From NCBI GenBank assembly GCA_036375695.1, contig DASVBU010000040.1, positions 49,224 through 113,223 on the forward strand: a stretch of DNA of 64,000 bases. The letters are read 5' to 3'. The position numbers were made by a program, and so were the translations under genes. The notes beneath the pieces are model-generated. The model saw only the letters and a program-made list of their open reading frames with translations, was not told the DNA's origin and did no database searches. This DNA comes from ZC4RG35 sp036375695. GTDB lineage: Bacteria > Actinomycetota > Acidimicrobiia > Spongiisociales > ZC4RG35. The number at the start of each line of letters is the position of its first letter. The stretch's first letter is position 1. Shown here in pieces: positions 16,160-26,412 of the stretch.

Positions 16160-17446
16160 TCAGGCCTCGTCCGTCTCCAGGTGAGCGGCGACCGCGTAGT
16201 CGAGGATGATCGGGCCCTCCGGCACCAGGGCGACGTGGGTCACCGAGGTGTTCTCCGGCGTGTACAGCGACTCGGAGTAGGCGTCGTCGGTCTCGGTCAG
16301 CGACGAGATGTACGACCGGATGGCACCGCCGTGGGCCACGACCACGGTGGGCTCGCCCTGCGCCGGCTCCAGGGTGGAGATGGTGTTGGTCACCCTCGCC
16401 GTCAGCTCGCCCCAGGTCTCCCCGGTGAAGCCGCGACGGAGATCGACCCCTTGTTGGTAGATCGCCTCCATGGCGTCGGGCCAGCGTTCCTGGATCTCGC
16501 TGGTGGTGAGGCCCTCCCACTCCCCCATGTGCATCTCCCGCAGGCCCGGGACGGGGACGACGCCGTTGCTCGCCACGCGCTGGGCCGTCTCCATCGCCCG
16601 CTGCAATGGCGAGGCGTACACCGTGGGGTGCCTTCCGTACCACCGGCCGAGGAGCTCGGCCTGGCGGATGCCCTCCTCGTCGAGGGTCCAGTCGCCGTGA
16701 CCCTGCCAGCGCTGCTCGATGTTGGCCCGGGTGCGGCCATGTCGGACCAGGGCGATGACCGGCGTGCCCTGGCCGAGGTGGTGTTCGACGAAGCGGTTGC
16801 GGGGACCGAGGTGGCCGGTGTCGTTGAACGTGGCGAGACGGGTCCGGTCCCACTGGAAGACCAGGCGGGTGATGGCGGTGTTGGCCGCGATCGGGTGAAT
16901 CCTCCGACCACGGCCGGGAAGATGGCGCTCCAGGATCGGCTGAAGGAAGCCGCCGTGGGTGACGACGATGGCCCGCTCCCCATCCCCGAGACGGTCGAGC
17001 ACCTTCTGCATCGCACCGTATGCGCGCCGACCCACCTGGTTGAGGGTCTCCCCGGTGCCGCCCATGGGAACGTCCCAGTTGGTGAAGGAGGCCTCCAGCT
17101 CGTCACGGTGGTTGCGATCGGTCTCCTCGAAGCTGAGGCCCTCCCATCTGCCGACGTCCATCTCGATGAAGTCGTCGTCGATCACGACGTCGGACGAGAC
17201 CGCCTCGGCCGTGCGGCGGGCGCGGGTGAGCGGGGATGAGATGACGACATCGAACCGCCAGCGTGACATCCGCTTGGCCAGGGCCTCGAGGCTGGCCTCA
17301 CCCGCCTCGCTCAGCGGGCCGTCGGTGCGCCCGTGCCAGAGACCGTCGACGTTGCCCTGCGACTCGGCATGGCGGATGAAGACGATCTCCTTGGTGTTCT
17401 TTCGGGTGGCGTAGGGCACGCCGACGTATTCGCTGCTGCGGGTCAT
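16160..17446 (-). CDS. Tandem histidine phosphatase (two phosphoglycerate mutase-like domains)
   Basis: A 428-residue protein with two complete histidine phosphatase domains. Domain 1 has FIRHAES (Arg25, His26) and VVTHGGF (His164). Domain 2 has LVRHGRT (Arg235, His236) and VVAHGGA near the C-terminus. Both keep the phosphate-pocket residues, so two active sites are expected. Substrates could be phosphosugars or phosphoamino acids; in actinobacteria some such domains are fused to RNase H, and here an RNase H gene follows 2 bp downstream. The ATG is 9 nt after a TAGAGT hexamer. Confidence 0.9.
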   Translation of the reverse strand: MTRSSEYVGVPYATRKNTKEIVFIRHAESQGNVDGLWHGRTDGPLSEAGEASLEALAKRMSRWRFDVVISSPLTRARRTAEAVSSDVVIDDDFIEMDVGRWEGLSFEETDRNHRDELEASFTNWDVPMGGTGETLNQVGRRAYGAMQKVLDRLGDGERAIVVTHGGFLQPILERHLPGRGRRIHPIAANTAITRLVFQWDRTRLATFNDTGHLGPRNRFVEHHLGQGTPVIALVRHGRTRANIEQRWQGHGDWTLDEEGIRQAELLGRWYGRHPTVYASPLQRAMETAQRVASNGVVPVPGLREMHMGEWEGLTTSEIQERWPDAMEAIYQQGVDLRRGFTGETWGELTARVTNTISTLEPAQGEPTVVVAHGGAIRSYISSLTETDDAYSESLYTPENTSVTHVALVPEGPIILDYAVAAHLETDEA

Positions 17447-17455
17447 CCGCCGACG

Positions 17456-17461
17456 ACTCTA
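17456..17461 (-). promoter_or_regulatory. -10 hexamer of the phosphatase-rnhA-DUF2332 operon
   Basis: TAGAGT on the minus strand, 9 nt before ATG 17446. Confidence 0.4.
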
Positions 17462-17480
17462 GGGCGCACCCGGCCGCTCT

Positions 17481-19535
<2,055 letters not shown>

Positions 19536-19643
19536 CAGCGGATCGACTCCCGAGGTTGGATCGGCGCCGGAGTGTAAAGGCAGGCGCGATGAGGGCCGGA
19601 ATCGAGCGGTTACGGCCGAAGCGCCGATTCAGCGGCGAAGACG

Positions 19644-19719
19644 TGGCAGTCCCGACCGGATTCGAACCGGCGTTACCGGCTTGAGAGGCCGGCGTCCTAG
19701 GCCGCTAGACGACGGGACC
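19644..19719 (-). tRNA. tRNA-Glu (anticodon CUC)
   Basis: A 76-nt cloverleaf on the minus strand with loop CTCTCAA (anticodon CUC) and an encoded CCA. It differs from tRNA-Glu(UUC) at 7408-7483 at only a few positions, so the two are recent paralogs. Confidence 0.97.
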
Positions 19720-19728
19720 ATGCTGTGA

Positions 19729-19749
19729 GAGCGGCCCGAGGGGCCGCTC
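19729..19749 (-). other. 9-bp hairpin between tRNA-Gln and tRNA-Glu
   Basis: GAGCGGCCC and GGGCCGCTC pair perfectly around a 3-nt loop, midway between the two tRNAs. No T tract follows on the minus strand, so a tRNA processing signal is as likely as a terminator. The 19536-19920 gap otherwise holds the two tRNAs, the hppA leader and the cupin promoter. Confidence 0.6.
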
Positions 19750-19755
19750 CCTTTG

Positions 19756-19827
19756 CTCGGGGGGAAGGACTCGAACCCTCAATAACAGGGCCAGAACCTG
19801 TCGTGTTGCCGATTACACCACCCCCGA
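19756..19827 (-). tRNA. tRNA-Gln (anticodon CUG)
   Basis: A 72-nt cloverleaf on the minus strand. The acceptor TCGGGGG pairs with CCCCCGA, and the loop TTCTGGC gives anticodon CUG. CCA is not encoded (the discriminator G is followed by CAA), so CCA must be added enzymatically. It lies upstream of tRNA-Glu(CUC), probably in one transcript. Confidence 0.95.
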
Positions 19828-19906
19828 ACGCGTCACCCACGAGTGGCGACGTGTTGGATGCCCACATCATAGCCCAGGTGCCGGATCAGCCGAAAGCCTC
19901 GCCCGG

Positions 19907-19912
19907 TACCCT
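19907..19912 (+). promoter_or_regulatory. -10 hexamer of cupin-pdxH
   Basis: TACCCT, 8 nt before ATG 19921. Confidence 0.45.
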
Positions 19913-19920
19913 GACGGGCG

Positions 19921-20283
19921 ATGACCGACCCCATCGCCCACGCCCAGGAGGTCCGGCGCGAGCACCCCGCACCCGAGGCCGGGCTGCTCCTCACCTGGGT
20001 CCGCCACACGGAGCGTTCCAGCACCGGTGTGGTGGACATATCCCCCGGAGGCGGACTCAAACCGCACATCCACGAGACCCACGACGAGATCGTCACCATC
20101 CTCGAGGGATCGGTGGAGTTCCGTCTCGGCGACGACACCTTCGATGCGACTGCCGGCGACGTCATCCCGGTCCCGGCGGGAACGGTGCACGCCCCGGTCC
20201 ACTCCGCCGAGGGCTGTCTGATGATCTCGGTGTTCGCCCCCTGGTTCGACCCCGAGAACCCCGACCGGGTGTTCATAAACTGA
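19921..20283 (+). CDS. Single-domain cupin protein
   Basis: A 120-residue cupin_2 barrel. Motif 1 is KPHIHETHDEIVTILEGSVEF (metal-ligand histidines and Glu) and motif 2 is DVIPVPAGTVHAPVH. The metal site appears complete. Function is open: small cupins include dioxygenases, isomerases and sensors. It overlaps pdxH by one base (TGATG), suggesting joint translation. Confidence 0.88.
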   Translation: MTDPIAHAQEVRREHPAPEAGLLLTWVRHTERSSTGVVDISPGGGLKPHIHETHDEIVTILEGSVEFRLGDDTFDATAGDVIPVPAGTVHAPVHSAEGCLMISVFAPWFDPENPDRVFIN

Positions 20284-20897
20284 TGGTTGGCGCCTCCGAC
20301 CGGGCCCTCATCGAAGCCGGCCTCCCCGACGACCCTTTCCGGTTGTTCGCCACCTGGCTGCGTCGGGCGATGGAGGTGGAAAAGCCCGAGCCCACGGCCA
20401 TGGCACTGGCCACGGTCGGCCCCGACGGGAGGCCGGCCGCACGCATGGTCCTGATGCGCGGCTTCGACGACCGCGGGATCGTCTGGTACACCAACTACGA
20501 GAGCCGCAAGGGCCGAGAGCTCGACGAGACCGGCCGAGCGGCGGTCGTCTTCTATTGGGGCCGGCTGGAGCGACAGGTCCGCGTAGAGGGGACGGTCGCC
20601 AAGGTCTCACCCGAGGAGTCCGACGCCTATTTCGCCTCACGGTCGATCGGAAGCCGTCTCGGAGCCTGGGCGTCGGAACAGTCCACAGTCATACCCGACC
20701 GGGAGTACCTGGAACGGCGCTTCGAGGAGATGCAGGAGCGTTACCGTGACGACCCGCCCCGCCCGCCACACTGGGGTGGGTTTCGACTCACGCCCGAGTA
20801 CTGGGAGTTCTGGCAGGGTCAGCCGGACCGTCTCCACGACCGGATCGCCTATCGGCAGGTCGAGGGTGGGTGGGAGCGCTTCCGGCTCGCCCCCTAG
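20283..20897 (+). CDS. pdxH: Pyridoxamine 5'-phosphate oxidase
   Basis: A 204-residue FMN enzyme that oxidises PNP or PMP to pyridoxal 5'-phosphate. FMN-binding and active-site segments are visible: PTAMALATVGPDGRPAARMV, WYTNYESRKGRELDE, YWGRLERQVRVEG, SRSIGSRLGAWAS and the C-terminal PEYWEFWQGQPDRLHDR. PLP would serve IlvE and the KynU-like enzyme here. It converges on the tad operon and shares a CTAG stop with it. Confidence 0.95.
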   Translation: MVGASDRALIEAGLPDDPFRLFATWLRRAMEVEKPEPTAMALATVGPDGRPAARMVLMRGFDDRGIVWYTNYESRKGRELDETGRAAVVFYWGRLERQVRVEGTVAKVSPEESDAYFASRSIGSRLGAWASEQSTVIPDREYLERRFEEMQERYRDDPPRPPHWGGFRLTPEYWEFWQGQPDRLHDRIAYRQVEGGWERFRLAP

Positions 20898-21310
20898 GGC
20901 ACACGCACGGGGAAAGCGGTAGCCGAGGCGGAGACCTCCAGTGGGTCATCGTCCTGGATGAATAAGCCCAGAAGCCCGGGCTCCACTTCCCCCCATACCG
21001 AAACCGTCACCGAGCCGTTGCCGGGACCGAACGTCACTTCGACATCGGTCAGCTCCACTCCCTGGAAGTCGATCGACCGAGCAACCAGGGCAAAAGCGCG
21101 GTCAGGATCCAGGATCAACTCGCCGGTAGCCCGATAGGCACCCTCGTCGATTCCGGATGCCCCCGCCACGGCGGCGGAGTCGGCCACGGCGGCCAATTCG
21201 CGTTGGAGGGCCAGAGCGCGCCAGTAATCGACGGCCAGCCCACCGAATGCGAGGAGCAGAAGCGAGAGACCCAGCATCCACATGGTCACCGAGCCGCGCT
21301 CAGTCCTCAT
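20894..21310 (-). CDS. TadG-like protein of the tad operon
   Basis: A 138-residue protein with an N-terminal TadE/TadG-type helix: ERGSVTMWMLGLSLLLLAFG followed by the Tad motif GLAVDYWRALALQRELAAVADSAA. The Glu+5 of class III prepilins is absent, as usual in TadG. The remaining 80 residues are beta-rich and extracytoplasmic. It is the last gene of the operon, starts in a 4-bp overlap (ATGA) with the gene before it, and is far shorter than typical TadG. Confidence 0.8.
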   Translation of the reverse strand: MRTERGSVTMWMLGLSLLLLAFGGLAVDYWRALALQRELAAVADSAAVAGASGIDEGAYRATGELILDPDRAFALVARSIDFQGVELTDVEVTFGPGNGSVTVSVWGEVEPGLLGLFIQDDDPLEVSASATAFPVRVP

Positions 21311-21735
21311 GGGAAACTCCGATACAGGTCGATGGGCTCGCTGTGGTCGGCGGAGACCCACAGTCCACCCACTGCCCCCCAAGGCGTCATAACCAGTGAC
21401 GCCCACACCTCGACCTCGAGAGTGACGACCGATCCTCGCTCCAGACGGCACGAGCCCGTTTCAGCGCCAACAGCGGCCGGAGGCGATCCACACCACCCCA
21501 GTCTGAGGCCTCCTGCATCGAGCCCGTGGCCCGATGCCATGCCGACCACCAGCGCCTCGGCCGCGTCCTGCTCCAGGTCGACAGCCAGGGCGCGGGCTCC
21601 TTCGGCGGCGGCCGCTTCCGCGAGCACCCGGCGCTCGGACCAGGGCCCGAAGGCGAGGACCGCGATGGCGACGGGTAGGAGGAGCAGGCCGATCCCGAGC
21701 GCCAGCTCGACCGCAGCATGACCTCGCTCGTTCAC
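21307..21735 (-). CDS. TadE-like pseudopilin
   Basis: A 142-residue TadE-type protein. The processing motif reads ERGHAAVELALGIGLLLLP, with cleavage expected after Gly and Glu at +5, then one membrane helix and an extracytoplasmic domain with two cysteines (GWCGSPP, GSCRLER). The GTG start overlaps the previous stop by 4 bp. TadE proteins are minor pseudopilins that help pilus initiation. Confidence 0.8.
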   Translation of the reverse strand: MNERGHAAVELALGIGLLLLPVAIAVLAFGPWSERRVLAEAAAAEGARALAVDLEQDAAEALVVGMASGHGLDAGGLRLGWCGSPPAAVGAETGSCRLERGSVVTLEVEVWASLVMTPWGAVGGLWVSADHSEPIDLYRSFP

Positions 21736-22124
21736 CGCTCCGGCTCCAGGAAGCCCTGCACCCGGATCGTCACCTCGAAGTCGGGGATCAGCGGCACCCA
21801 GGCCTGGAAAACGGCATCGACAATGGCCACAACAGCCCCACCCTCGGCTCCACACTCGATGTCGAGGCCGTCCGACATCGCGCCACCGAGGAGCTGTGAG
21901 ACCACGTCGGCGGCCGTTGCCTCGCAGGCCTCGACAGATCGGGTGATTGTCCCCGCCCGGACACCCTGCTCCAACGCTGAGCGAAGTGCCCCGCGTCCGT
22001 ACTGGACCACGACCAGGTTCGCCAGGACGATGAAGAGAAGGAGGCCGAGACCGGCCGCGAGCACGAACTGGACCGACGTGAGCCCGGCGTCGCTCAGCCG
22101 CCGATCAACTGGCCCCTTATCCAT
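21732..22124 (-). CDS. TadE/TadF-like pseudopilin
   Basis: A 130-residue protein with one helix after a prepilin-like motif, DAGLTSVQFVLAAGLGLLLF, where the +5 residue is Gln rather than Glu. The C-terminal part (EACEATAADVVSQLLG, then a beta-rich end) is extracytoplasmic. Its start overlaps the pilin gene by 31 bp, an unusually long overlap in this operon, and no better start is available. Confidence 0.75.
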   Translation of the reverse strand: MDKGPVDRRLSDAGLTSVQFVLAAGLGLLLFIVLANLVVVQYGRGALRSALEQGVRAGTITRSVEACEATAADVVSQLLGGAMSDGLDIECGAEGGAVVAIVDAVFQAWVPLIPDFEVTIRVQGFLEPER

Positions 22125-22294
22125 CCGACGATATCGACCCCGAGGGCCTGCAACGCGCCCCAGATCACGACCAGGGCCGCGATTGCCAGTGCTGCATTCC
22201 CCATCAGCTCGGCCGTGTTCAGTCCACGGTCATCGTCCCGGAGGGCATTCGCCCATGCTCTGATCGCTGGCAGCATCAGTGCCTCCCTTCTCAT
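22094..22294 (-). CDS. flp: Flp-type pilin
   Basis: A 66-residue type IVb pilin candidate, the main fibre subunit. A 24-residue basic/acidic leader ends in DDRG, followed by LNTAELMGNAALAIAALVV: Glu at +5 and a single hydrophobic helix, as in Flp pilins. The start at 22294 overlaps the tadC stop by 4 bp; a second ATG 18 nt downstream is possible. Its place just after tadC is the reverse of many tad loci, where flp comes first. Confidence 0.8.
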   Translation of the reverse strand: MRREALMLPAIRAWANALRDDDRGLNTAELMGNAALAIAALVVIWGALQALGVDIVGWIRGQLIGG

Positions 22295-23214
22295 AGCCAG
22301 CTGGTTATCAGGTACGGAAGTGGCGCGGCCACGAAGAGGATCAGCACCGGCGCAAGGATGGCGATGGTGGGCACCAGCATCGCCGCCCGTCGTTTGGTGG
22401 CTGCCCGCTTCAGGGCCTCGCGGCGCGACTCCCGGACGTCTTCCGACAGGGCGAGGAGGGCGCCGGCGAGGTCGGCTCCCCTCTCTTCGGCCGTGGCGAG
22501 GAGGCGGTAGGTCCTGGCGCAGAACGGCTCGGGGGTCAGCTCGGCGATCCGTCGGAAAGCGGCCGGGCCCGACCATCCAGCCCGATGCAAGCGAAGGGCT
22601 TCGGCGAGTTCGCCCACCACTTCACCCCGACCCCTCGTCACCAATGCCGAGACCGCGCCCACCACACCGCCACCAACCCGCACCCGCATCGCCAGGAGCT
22701 GGTTGACCGTGTAGATCTCGACGTTCATCAGTTCACGTCTGGCGTCGATGGCGGATTGCAGGCGACCCCGTGGCCGACTCGCTCCGACCACGCCACCGAG
22801 GATCCCGAGCGCGAGGGTCGGACCGACGCCGGCGGAGATGACCCGTGACGCCGCCAGCCCGACGAGGACCCCCACCGCCAGGGTGCTCACCTGCTTGAGG
22901 CGGTACCTGGTCACCATCTCGTCTTCCTCCAGGCCCTGGTACCAGCCTGCCTGACGAAGCATGAGCGCGATCGTCGTGGCCGCGCTCCGGTCGAGAATCG
23001 AACCGACCCGCTCGGCGAGATCCCACAGCAGGGGACCGAACACCTTTGTGAAGAGAGCATCGCGGCCCTCTCTGACCGGCGGTCGGGGAGTCAGATACGG
23101 CGCCACGCGACTCCGCAACCTGCGTGGTGGTGGCGCGACCCACGCCACGACGAGACCGGCCACCAGGGCCGACGAGAGTGCGGCTGCGAACACGAGAGGT
23201 TCGGGCCGGTTCAT
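22291..23214 (-). CDS. tadC: Tad pilus inner-membrane platform protein TadC
   Basis: A 307-residue type II secretion F-domain protein. It has hydrophobic segments near the N-terminus, in the middle (VSTLAVGVLVGLAASRVI, LALGILGGVVGASR) and at the C-terminus (LVPTIAILAPVLILFVAAPL), with a cytoplasmic helical T2SF region between (LAEALRLHRAGWSGPAAFRR). With TadB it forms the platform on which the ATPase acts. It overlaps tadB by 4 bp. Confidence 0.9.
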   Translation of the reverse strand: MNRPEPLVFAAALSSALVAGLVVAWVAPPPRRLRSRVAPYLTPRPPVREGRDALFTKVFGPLLWDLAERVGSILDRSAATTIALMLRQAGWYQGLEEDEMVTRYRLKQVSTLAVGVLVGLAASRVISAGVGPTLALGILGGVVGASRPRGRLQSAIDARRELMNVEIYTVNQLLAMRVRVGGGVVGAVSALVTRGRGEVVGELAEALRLHRAGWSGPAAFRRIAELTPEPFCARTYRLLATAEERGADLAGALLALSEDVRESRREALKRAATKRRAAMLVPTIAILAPVLILFVAAPLPYLITSWL

Positions 23215-24059
23215 GAACGGCCTCCCGTGAAGACCCTGGGCTCGGGCGGTATCGAGCCGAGTCTCGAGGCGATGAGGATCCCGATCACGCTCATGACGCC
23301 GCCGACCGCCACCACCAGGATTCCGGCCGGCGTCGAATAGAAATCGCGGAACGCGCCGGAGCGGGCGGTCATCGCCATCAGCACCAGCCAGGGCAGGACG
23401 AACACGACACGGGAGTTGATCTTGTGCTCCAGCACCTCCGTGCGGATCTGCTCGGTCGCCCAGCCGTCCCTGGTCGTAGCCTCCGCAAGATCGGAGAGGA
23501 TCTCGCCGATGACGGAACCACCGCGTTCGTGAGCGAGGATCAACACCTCTATGACTCGATCGGTCGTGGGATCGGCGAGATCGCCCCGCACCATCTCGAG
23601 GGCGGCGACGACGCCAAGGCTGCGGGCGTACAGCGGGAAACCCTGGAACGCATCACGCAGTGGCGGCGGACCGTGCCGCGCCAGCTGCTCCAACGCCAGG
23701 GGCAAGGAAGCGCCCGACCGGATTGAGGCCAGGACGTCACGGATTCCATCGGGCCAGGCATCCTGCACAGCCGCCACCCTCTTCGCCCTCGCCCTCGAGT
23801 AGTACGCCTTCGGAAGCATCGCCACCACCAAGGAAGGGACCAATGCCACCGCCAACAAACCCGTCAGCCCGAAGACGAGTAAGAAGGTGGCCAGGGCCAC
23901 GCCGACGACCGTCGCCCAGAACTGGACGGGGGTCACGTCGATGCCCTCGACGATCCTCTCGCGCCGGACCCGCCCACTCGATTTCCGCACTCGGGTGAGC
24001 GCCACCCCCACGGCACCCACCGCAACGGCCGTTGCAAGTGCCGCCAGGACACCGATCAC
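23211..24059 (-). CDS. tadB: Tad pilus inner-membrane platform protein TadB
   Basis: A 282-residue T2SF-domain protein. N-terminal helices (residues 1-20 and about 45-85) are followed by the cytoplasmic domain DAWPDGIRDVLASIRSGASL and HERGGSVIGEILSDLAEATR-like sequence, then two C-terminal helices. Paired with TadC and coupled to tadA by an ATGA overlap. Confidence 0.9.
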   Translation of the reverse strand: MIGVLAALATAVAVGAVGVALTRVRKSSGRVRRERIVEGIDVTPVQFWATVVGVALATFLLVFGLTGLLAVALVPSLVVAMLPKAYYSRARAKRVAAVQDAWPDGIRDVLASIRSGASLPLALEQLARHGPPPLRDAFQGFPLYARSLGVVAALEMVRGDLADPTTDRVIEVLILAHERGGSVIGEILSDLAEATTRDGWATEQIRTEVLEHKINSRVVFVLPWLVLMAMTARSGAFRDFYSTPAGILVVAVGGVMSVIGILIASRLGSIPPEPRVFTGGRS

Positions 24060-25318
24060 CGCGCCCCTCCGTCCAGCATGCGGGAGAGCCCGGACGGGGT
24101 GTGTGGATCCAGCCGTCGGATCAAACGCTCGGGAGGAAGAGCGCCGGTCCAGGTCATTGGCGCGCCCACGCGCTCACGGGAGAAGATCGCCTCGGTGGAG
24201 AAGTCGTCATGAAGCGACGGCACCATGGCGCGGATCTCCAGGGTCTCCCGGATGATCCGCTTGCCTGAATGATCGGTGGCGCGGTCGAGGTGCACGATGA
24301 GGTCGATGGACGACGCGAAGACCTTCCGGACCACGCGCTCCGGCACGTTGTCCCCGGCCATGATGGCGGCGTTGACCAGGGCGTCGAGAGCGTCGGATGC
24401 CGAGTTGGCATGGATGGTGCAGGCCATGCCACATCCAGCGTTGGCCGCTCTGGTCAGTTCGAACGCCTCGGCCCCGCGAACCTCACCCACGACGATCAGG
24501 TCGGGGCGCATGGCGAGCGTCACTTTGACCAGGTCGCGGAGACTGACCTCGTTCCCGCCGCCCATGGCCGGTGGCCGTGCCTCGTAGTACGACCCGTGAA
24601 GGAGGGGGACGTGCAACTCCCGGACTTCCTCGCATGCCCTGATGCAGTGATCCGGCGGCACGGCTGCCATCAGAGCCGACAGGAACGAGGTCTTCCCCGA
24701 TCCCGGTGGCCCGGAGACGATCACCGACGCCGAAGCGCGCATAGCCGCCTCGAGGAAATCTGCTGCGGCTCTGGGAAGCGATCCGAGCGCCACCAGCTCG
24801 TCGAGGGTCTGTCGACGCAGCGCGTATTTTCGGATGGTGGCCGAGAGCCGGTCGGCGACGGGTGGGATCACTGCGGTGAGTCGGGCCGATCCGCCGAGGA
24901 TGCGAGCCTGGGTGATCGGCGACGCTGCATCGAGACGTCGGTCGGTCTCGGAGACGAGACGTTGTATCGCCTGTCGGTTCTCCTCCTCGGTGGTGGGGAT
25001 CTCGGCACTCCGCAGCGCGCCACCGGCTTCGATGTAGGTGATGCGATCACCTTCGATGAAGACCTCCTCGATCGAGGGGCTCTCCAACAGCTCGACGAGG
25101 GGACCGCGGCCGGTGACCGAGCGGGTGAGACGCTCGAGGGTGGCGGCCGGATCGGCGAGTAGACGCACCTCTCCGAGATGTGCTCGCCTCTGATACTCAT
25201 CCACCGTCCGCCGGAGCAACTCCCGGGTGGCCGCCGGGTCACGCAATGGGTCGATCCCCTTGTCGTCGATCCGCTCCAATGCCTCGCGCCGGAGCACCTC
25301 GTAGACGTCGGGCGTCAT
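24056..25318 (-). CDS. tadA: Tad/CpaF secretion ATPase
   Basis: A 420-residue hexameric motor ATPase that drives pilus assembly. The N-terminal domain (residues 1-165) includes RGPLVELLESPSIEEVFIEG, typical of CpaF. Walker A is SGPPGSGKTS (Lys209), followed by the Asp-box-like CEEVRELHVP, Walker B VVGEVRGAEAFE, and the AGCGMACTIHANSASDALD His-box. ATG 25318 is chosen because it overlaps the upstream stop by 4 bp; the frame is open further upstream. Confidence 0.94.
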   Translation of the reverse strand: MTPDVYEVLRREALERIDDKGIDPLRDPAATRELLRRTVDEYQRRAHLGEVRLLADPAATLERLTRSVTGRGPLVELLESPSIEEVFIEGDRITYIEAGGALRSAEIPTTEEENRQAIQRLVSETDRRLDAASPITQARILGGSARLTAVIPPVADRLSATIRKYALRRQTLDELVALGSLPRAAADFLEAAMRASASVIVSGPPGSGKTSFLSALMAAVPPDHCIRACEEVRELHVPLLHGSYYEARPPAMGGGNEVSLRDLVKVTLAMRPDLIVVGEVRGAEAFELTRAANAGCGMACTIHANSASDALDALVNAAIMAGDNVPERVVRKVFASSIDLIVHLDRATDHSGKRIIRETLEIRAMVPSLHDDFSTEAIFSRERVGAPMTWTGALPPERLIRRLDPHTPSGLSRMLDGGAR

Positions 25319-26412
25319 CGTCTCACCGCCGCCGCGACGAGGTTCGCCATCCTTTTCATCTCTCTGGCGAATCTGCCCTTGGCCACGGGCTCGCCCTCCC
25401 ACGAGCTCCGCGTCACCTGGTTGTCATGTGTGAGAGCGATGAGGGGGACGGCCCCCAATGCTGCTTCGATCTCGTCTTCGAGTTCGCCGCGGTGGAACCG
25501 CATCGGGGGGCACCGGTTGGCAACCACCAACAACGAAGCGGTCTCCGCCAGTTGCTGCAATCGAGTCGAGTGCCGGAGGAGACGGGTCACCCCAACCGGA
25601 TCACCGGTGGCGACCACGACGAGGGCGTCGAAGTTCCCCAAGGTCCCATGCCCGACATGCGGCGCGGCCCCGAGGTCGGCCACCACGACATCGCTGCGAG
25701 CGCCCATCGCCTCCAATGCCATTTCGATCTCATGGGGTGGCAACCCTTGTCGATCCGGCTGAGCCATCCCGGGAACGACACGAAGACCTCCGCAGGCGAT
25801 TTCCACCTCGTCATGGGGATAGCCATGGACCACGGTGTCGATCAGGGTCAGCAGGTTGGGATGTGGTGGCAGGTCGAGCCTCTGGGCCACGCTCGGCATC
25901 GCCAGGTCGACGTCCACCAGAACGGTGTCCACTGCATGTGAGAGACTCCAGGCGAGCCCCACCGCGATCTCGGTGGCCCCGACGCCAGGGGCGACCCCGA
26001 GGACGCCGATGGTGCGACCTATGCGGGGCCCAGGACCGATCAGAGGGGCGGAGCGGCCGGACAGAACCAAGGCCGCGGCCTGGCCCAGGAACTCGTCGGC
26101 GGACGCGTCGGCTTCGATGACGTCCGCGATGCCACACTCCAGCAGCCGCCGCTTCGCATCCGGTCCGTCACCCGAGTCGAACACGCCAAGAACCTGCCGG
26201 CCGTCACGTCGGAGCCTGTCGACCAGCCCCGGGCTGAGAAACGAGCAGACGTCGTCGATGAGGAGAACGTCGTACGCGGTGTCCAAGGCCTGGGTCGCGG
26301 TGAGGATCCTCCCGGCGATGCGGGCTCCGCCGTGGTCGAGCACGTGTCTGTGGAGTCGGTCGGGCCAGGCCCGAGCCGAGGCTGCCAGCCCGAGTTCAGG
26401 AACCTGCCCCAT
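25315..26412 (-). CDS. tadZ: TadZ/CpaE-like ATPase with degenerate P-loop
   Basis: A 365-residue protein. The N-terminal third is receiver-like (VLLIDDVCSFLSPGLVDRL), and the rest is a MinD/ParA-type domain with IGVLGVAPGVGATEIAVGLA in the P-loop position and TVLVDVDLAMPSVAQRLDL after it. The P-loop lysine is replaced by Ala (GVGATE instead of GVGKT), so ATP hydrolysis is doubtful. TadZ/CpaE localises the Tad machine at the pole. Start 26412 overlaps cpaB by 17 bp. Confidence 0.85.
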   Translation of the reverse strand: MGQVPELGLAASARAWPDRLHRHVLDHGGARIAGRILTATQALDTAYDVLLIDDVCSFLSPGLVDRLRRDGRQVLGVFDSGDGPDAKRRLLECGIADVIEADASADEFLGQAAALVLSGRSAPLIGPGPRIGRTIGVLGVAPGVGATEIAVGLAWSLSHAVDTVLVDVDLAMPSVAQRLDLPPHPNLLTLIDTVVHGYPHDEVEIACGGLRVVPGMAQPDRQGLPPHEIEMALEAMGARSDVVVADLGAAPHVGHGTLGNFDALVVVATGDPVGVTRLLRHSTRLQQLAETASLLVVANRCPPMRFHRGELEDEIEAALGAVPLIALTHDNQVTRSSWEGEPVAKGRFAREMKRMANLVAAAVRR

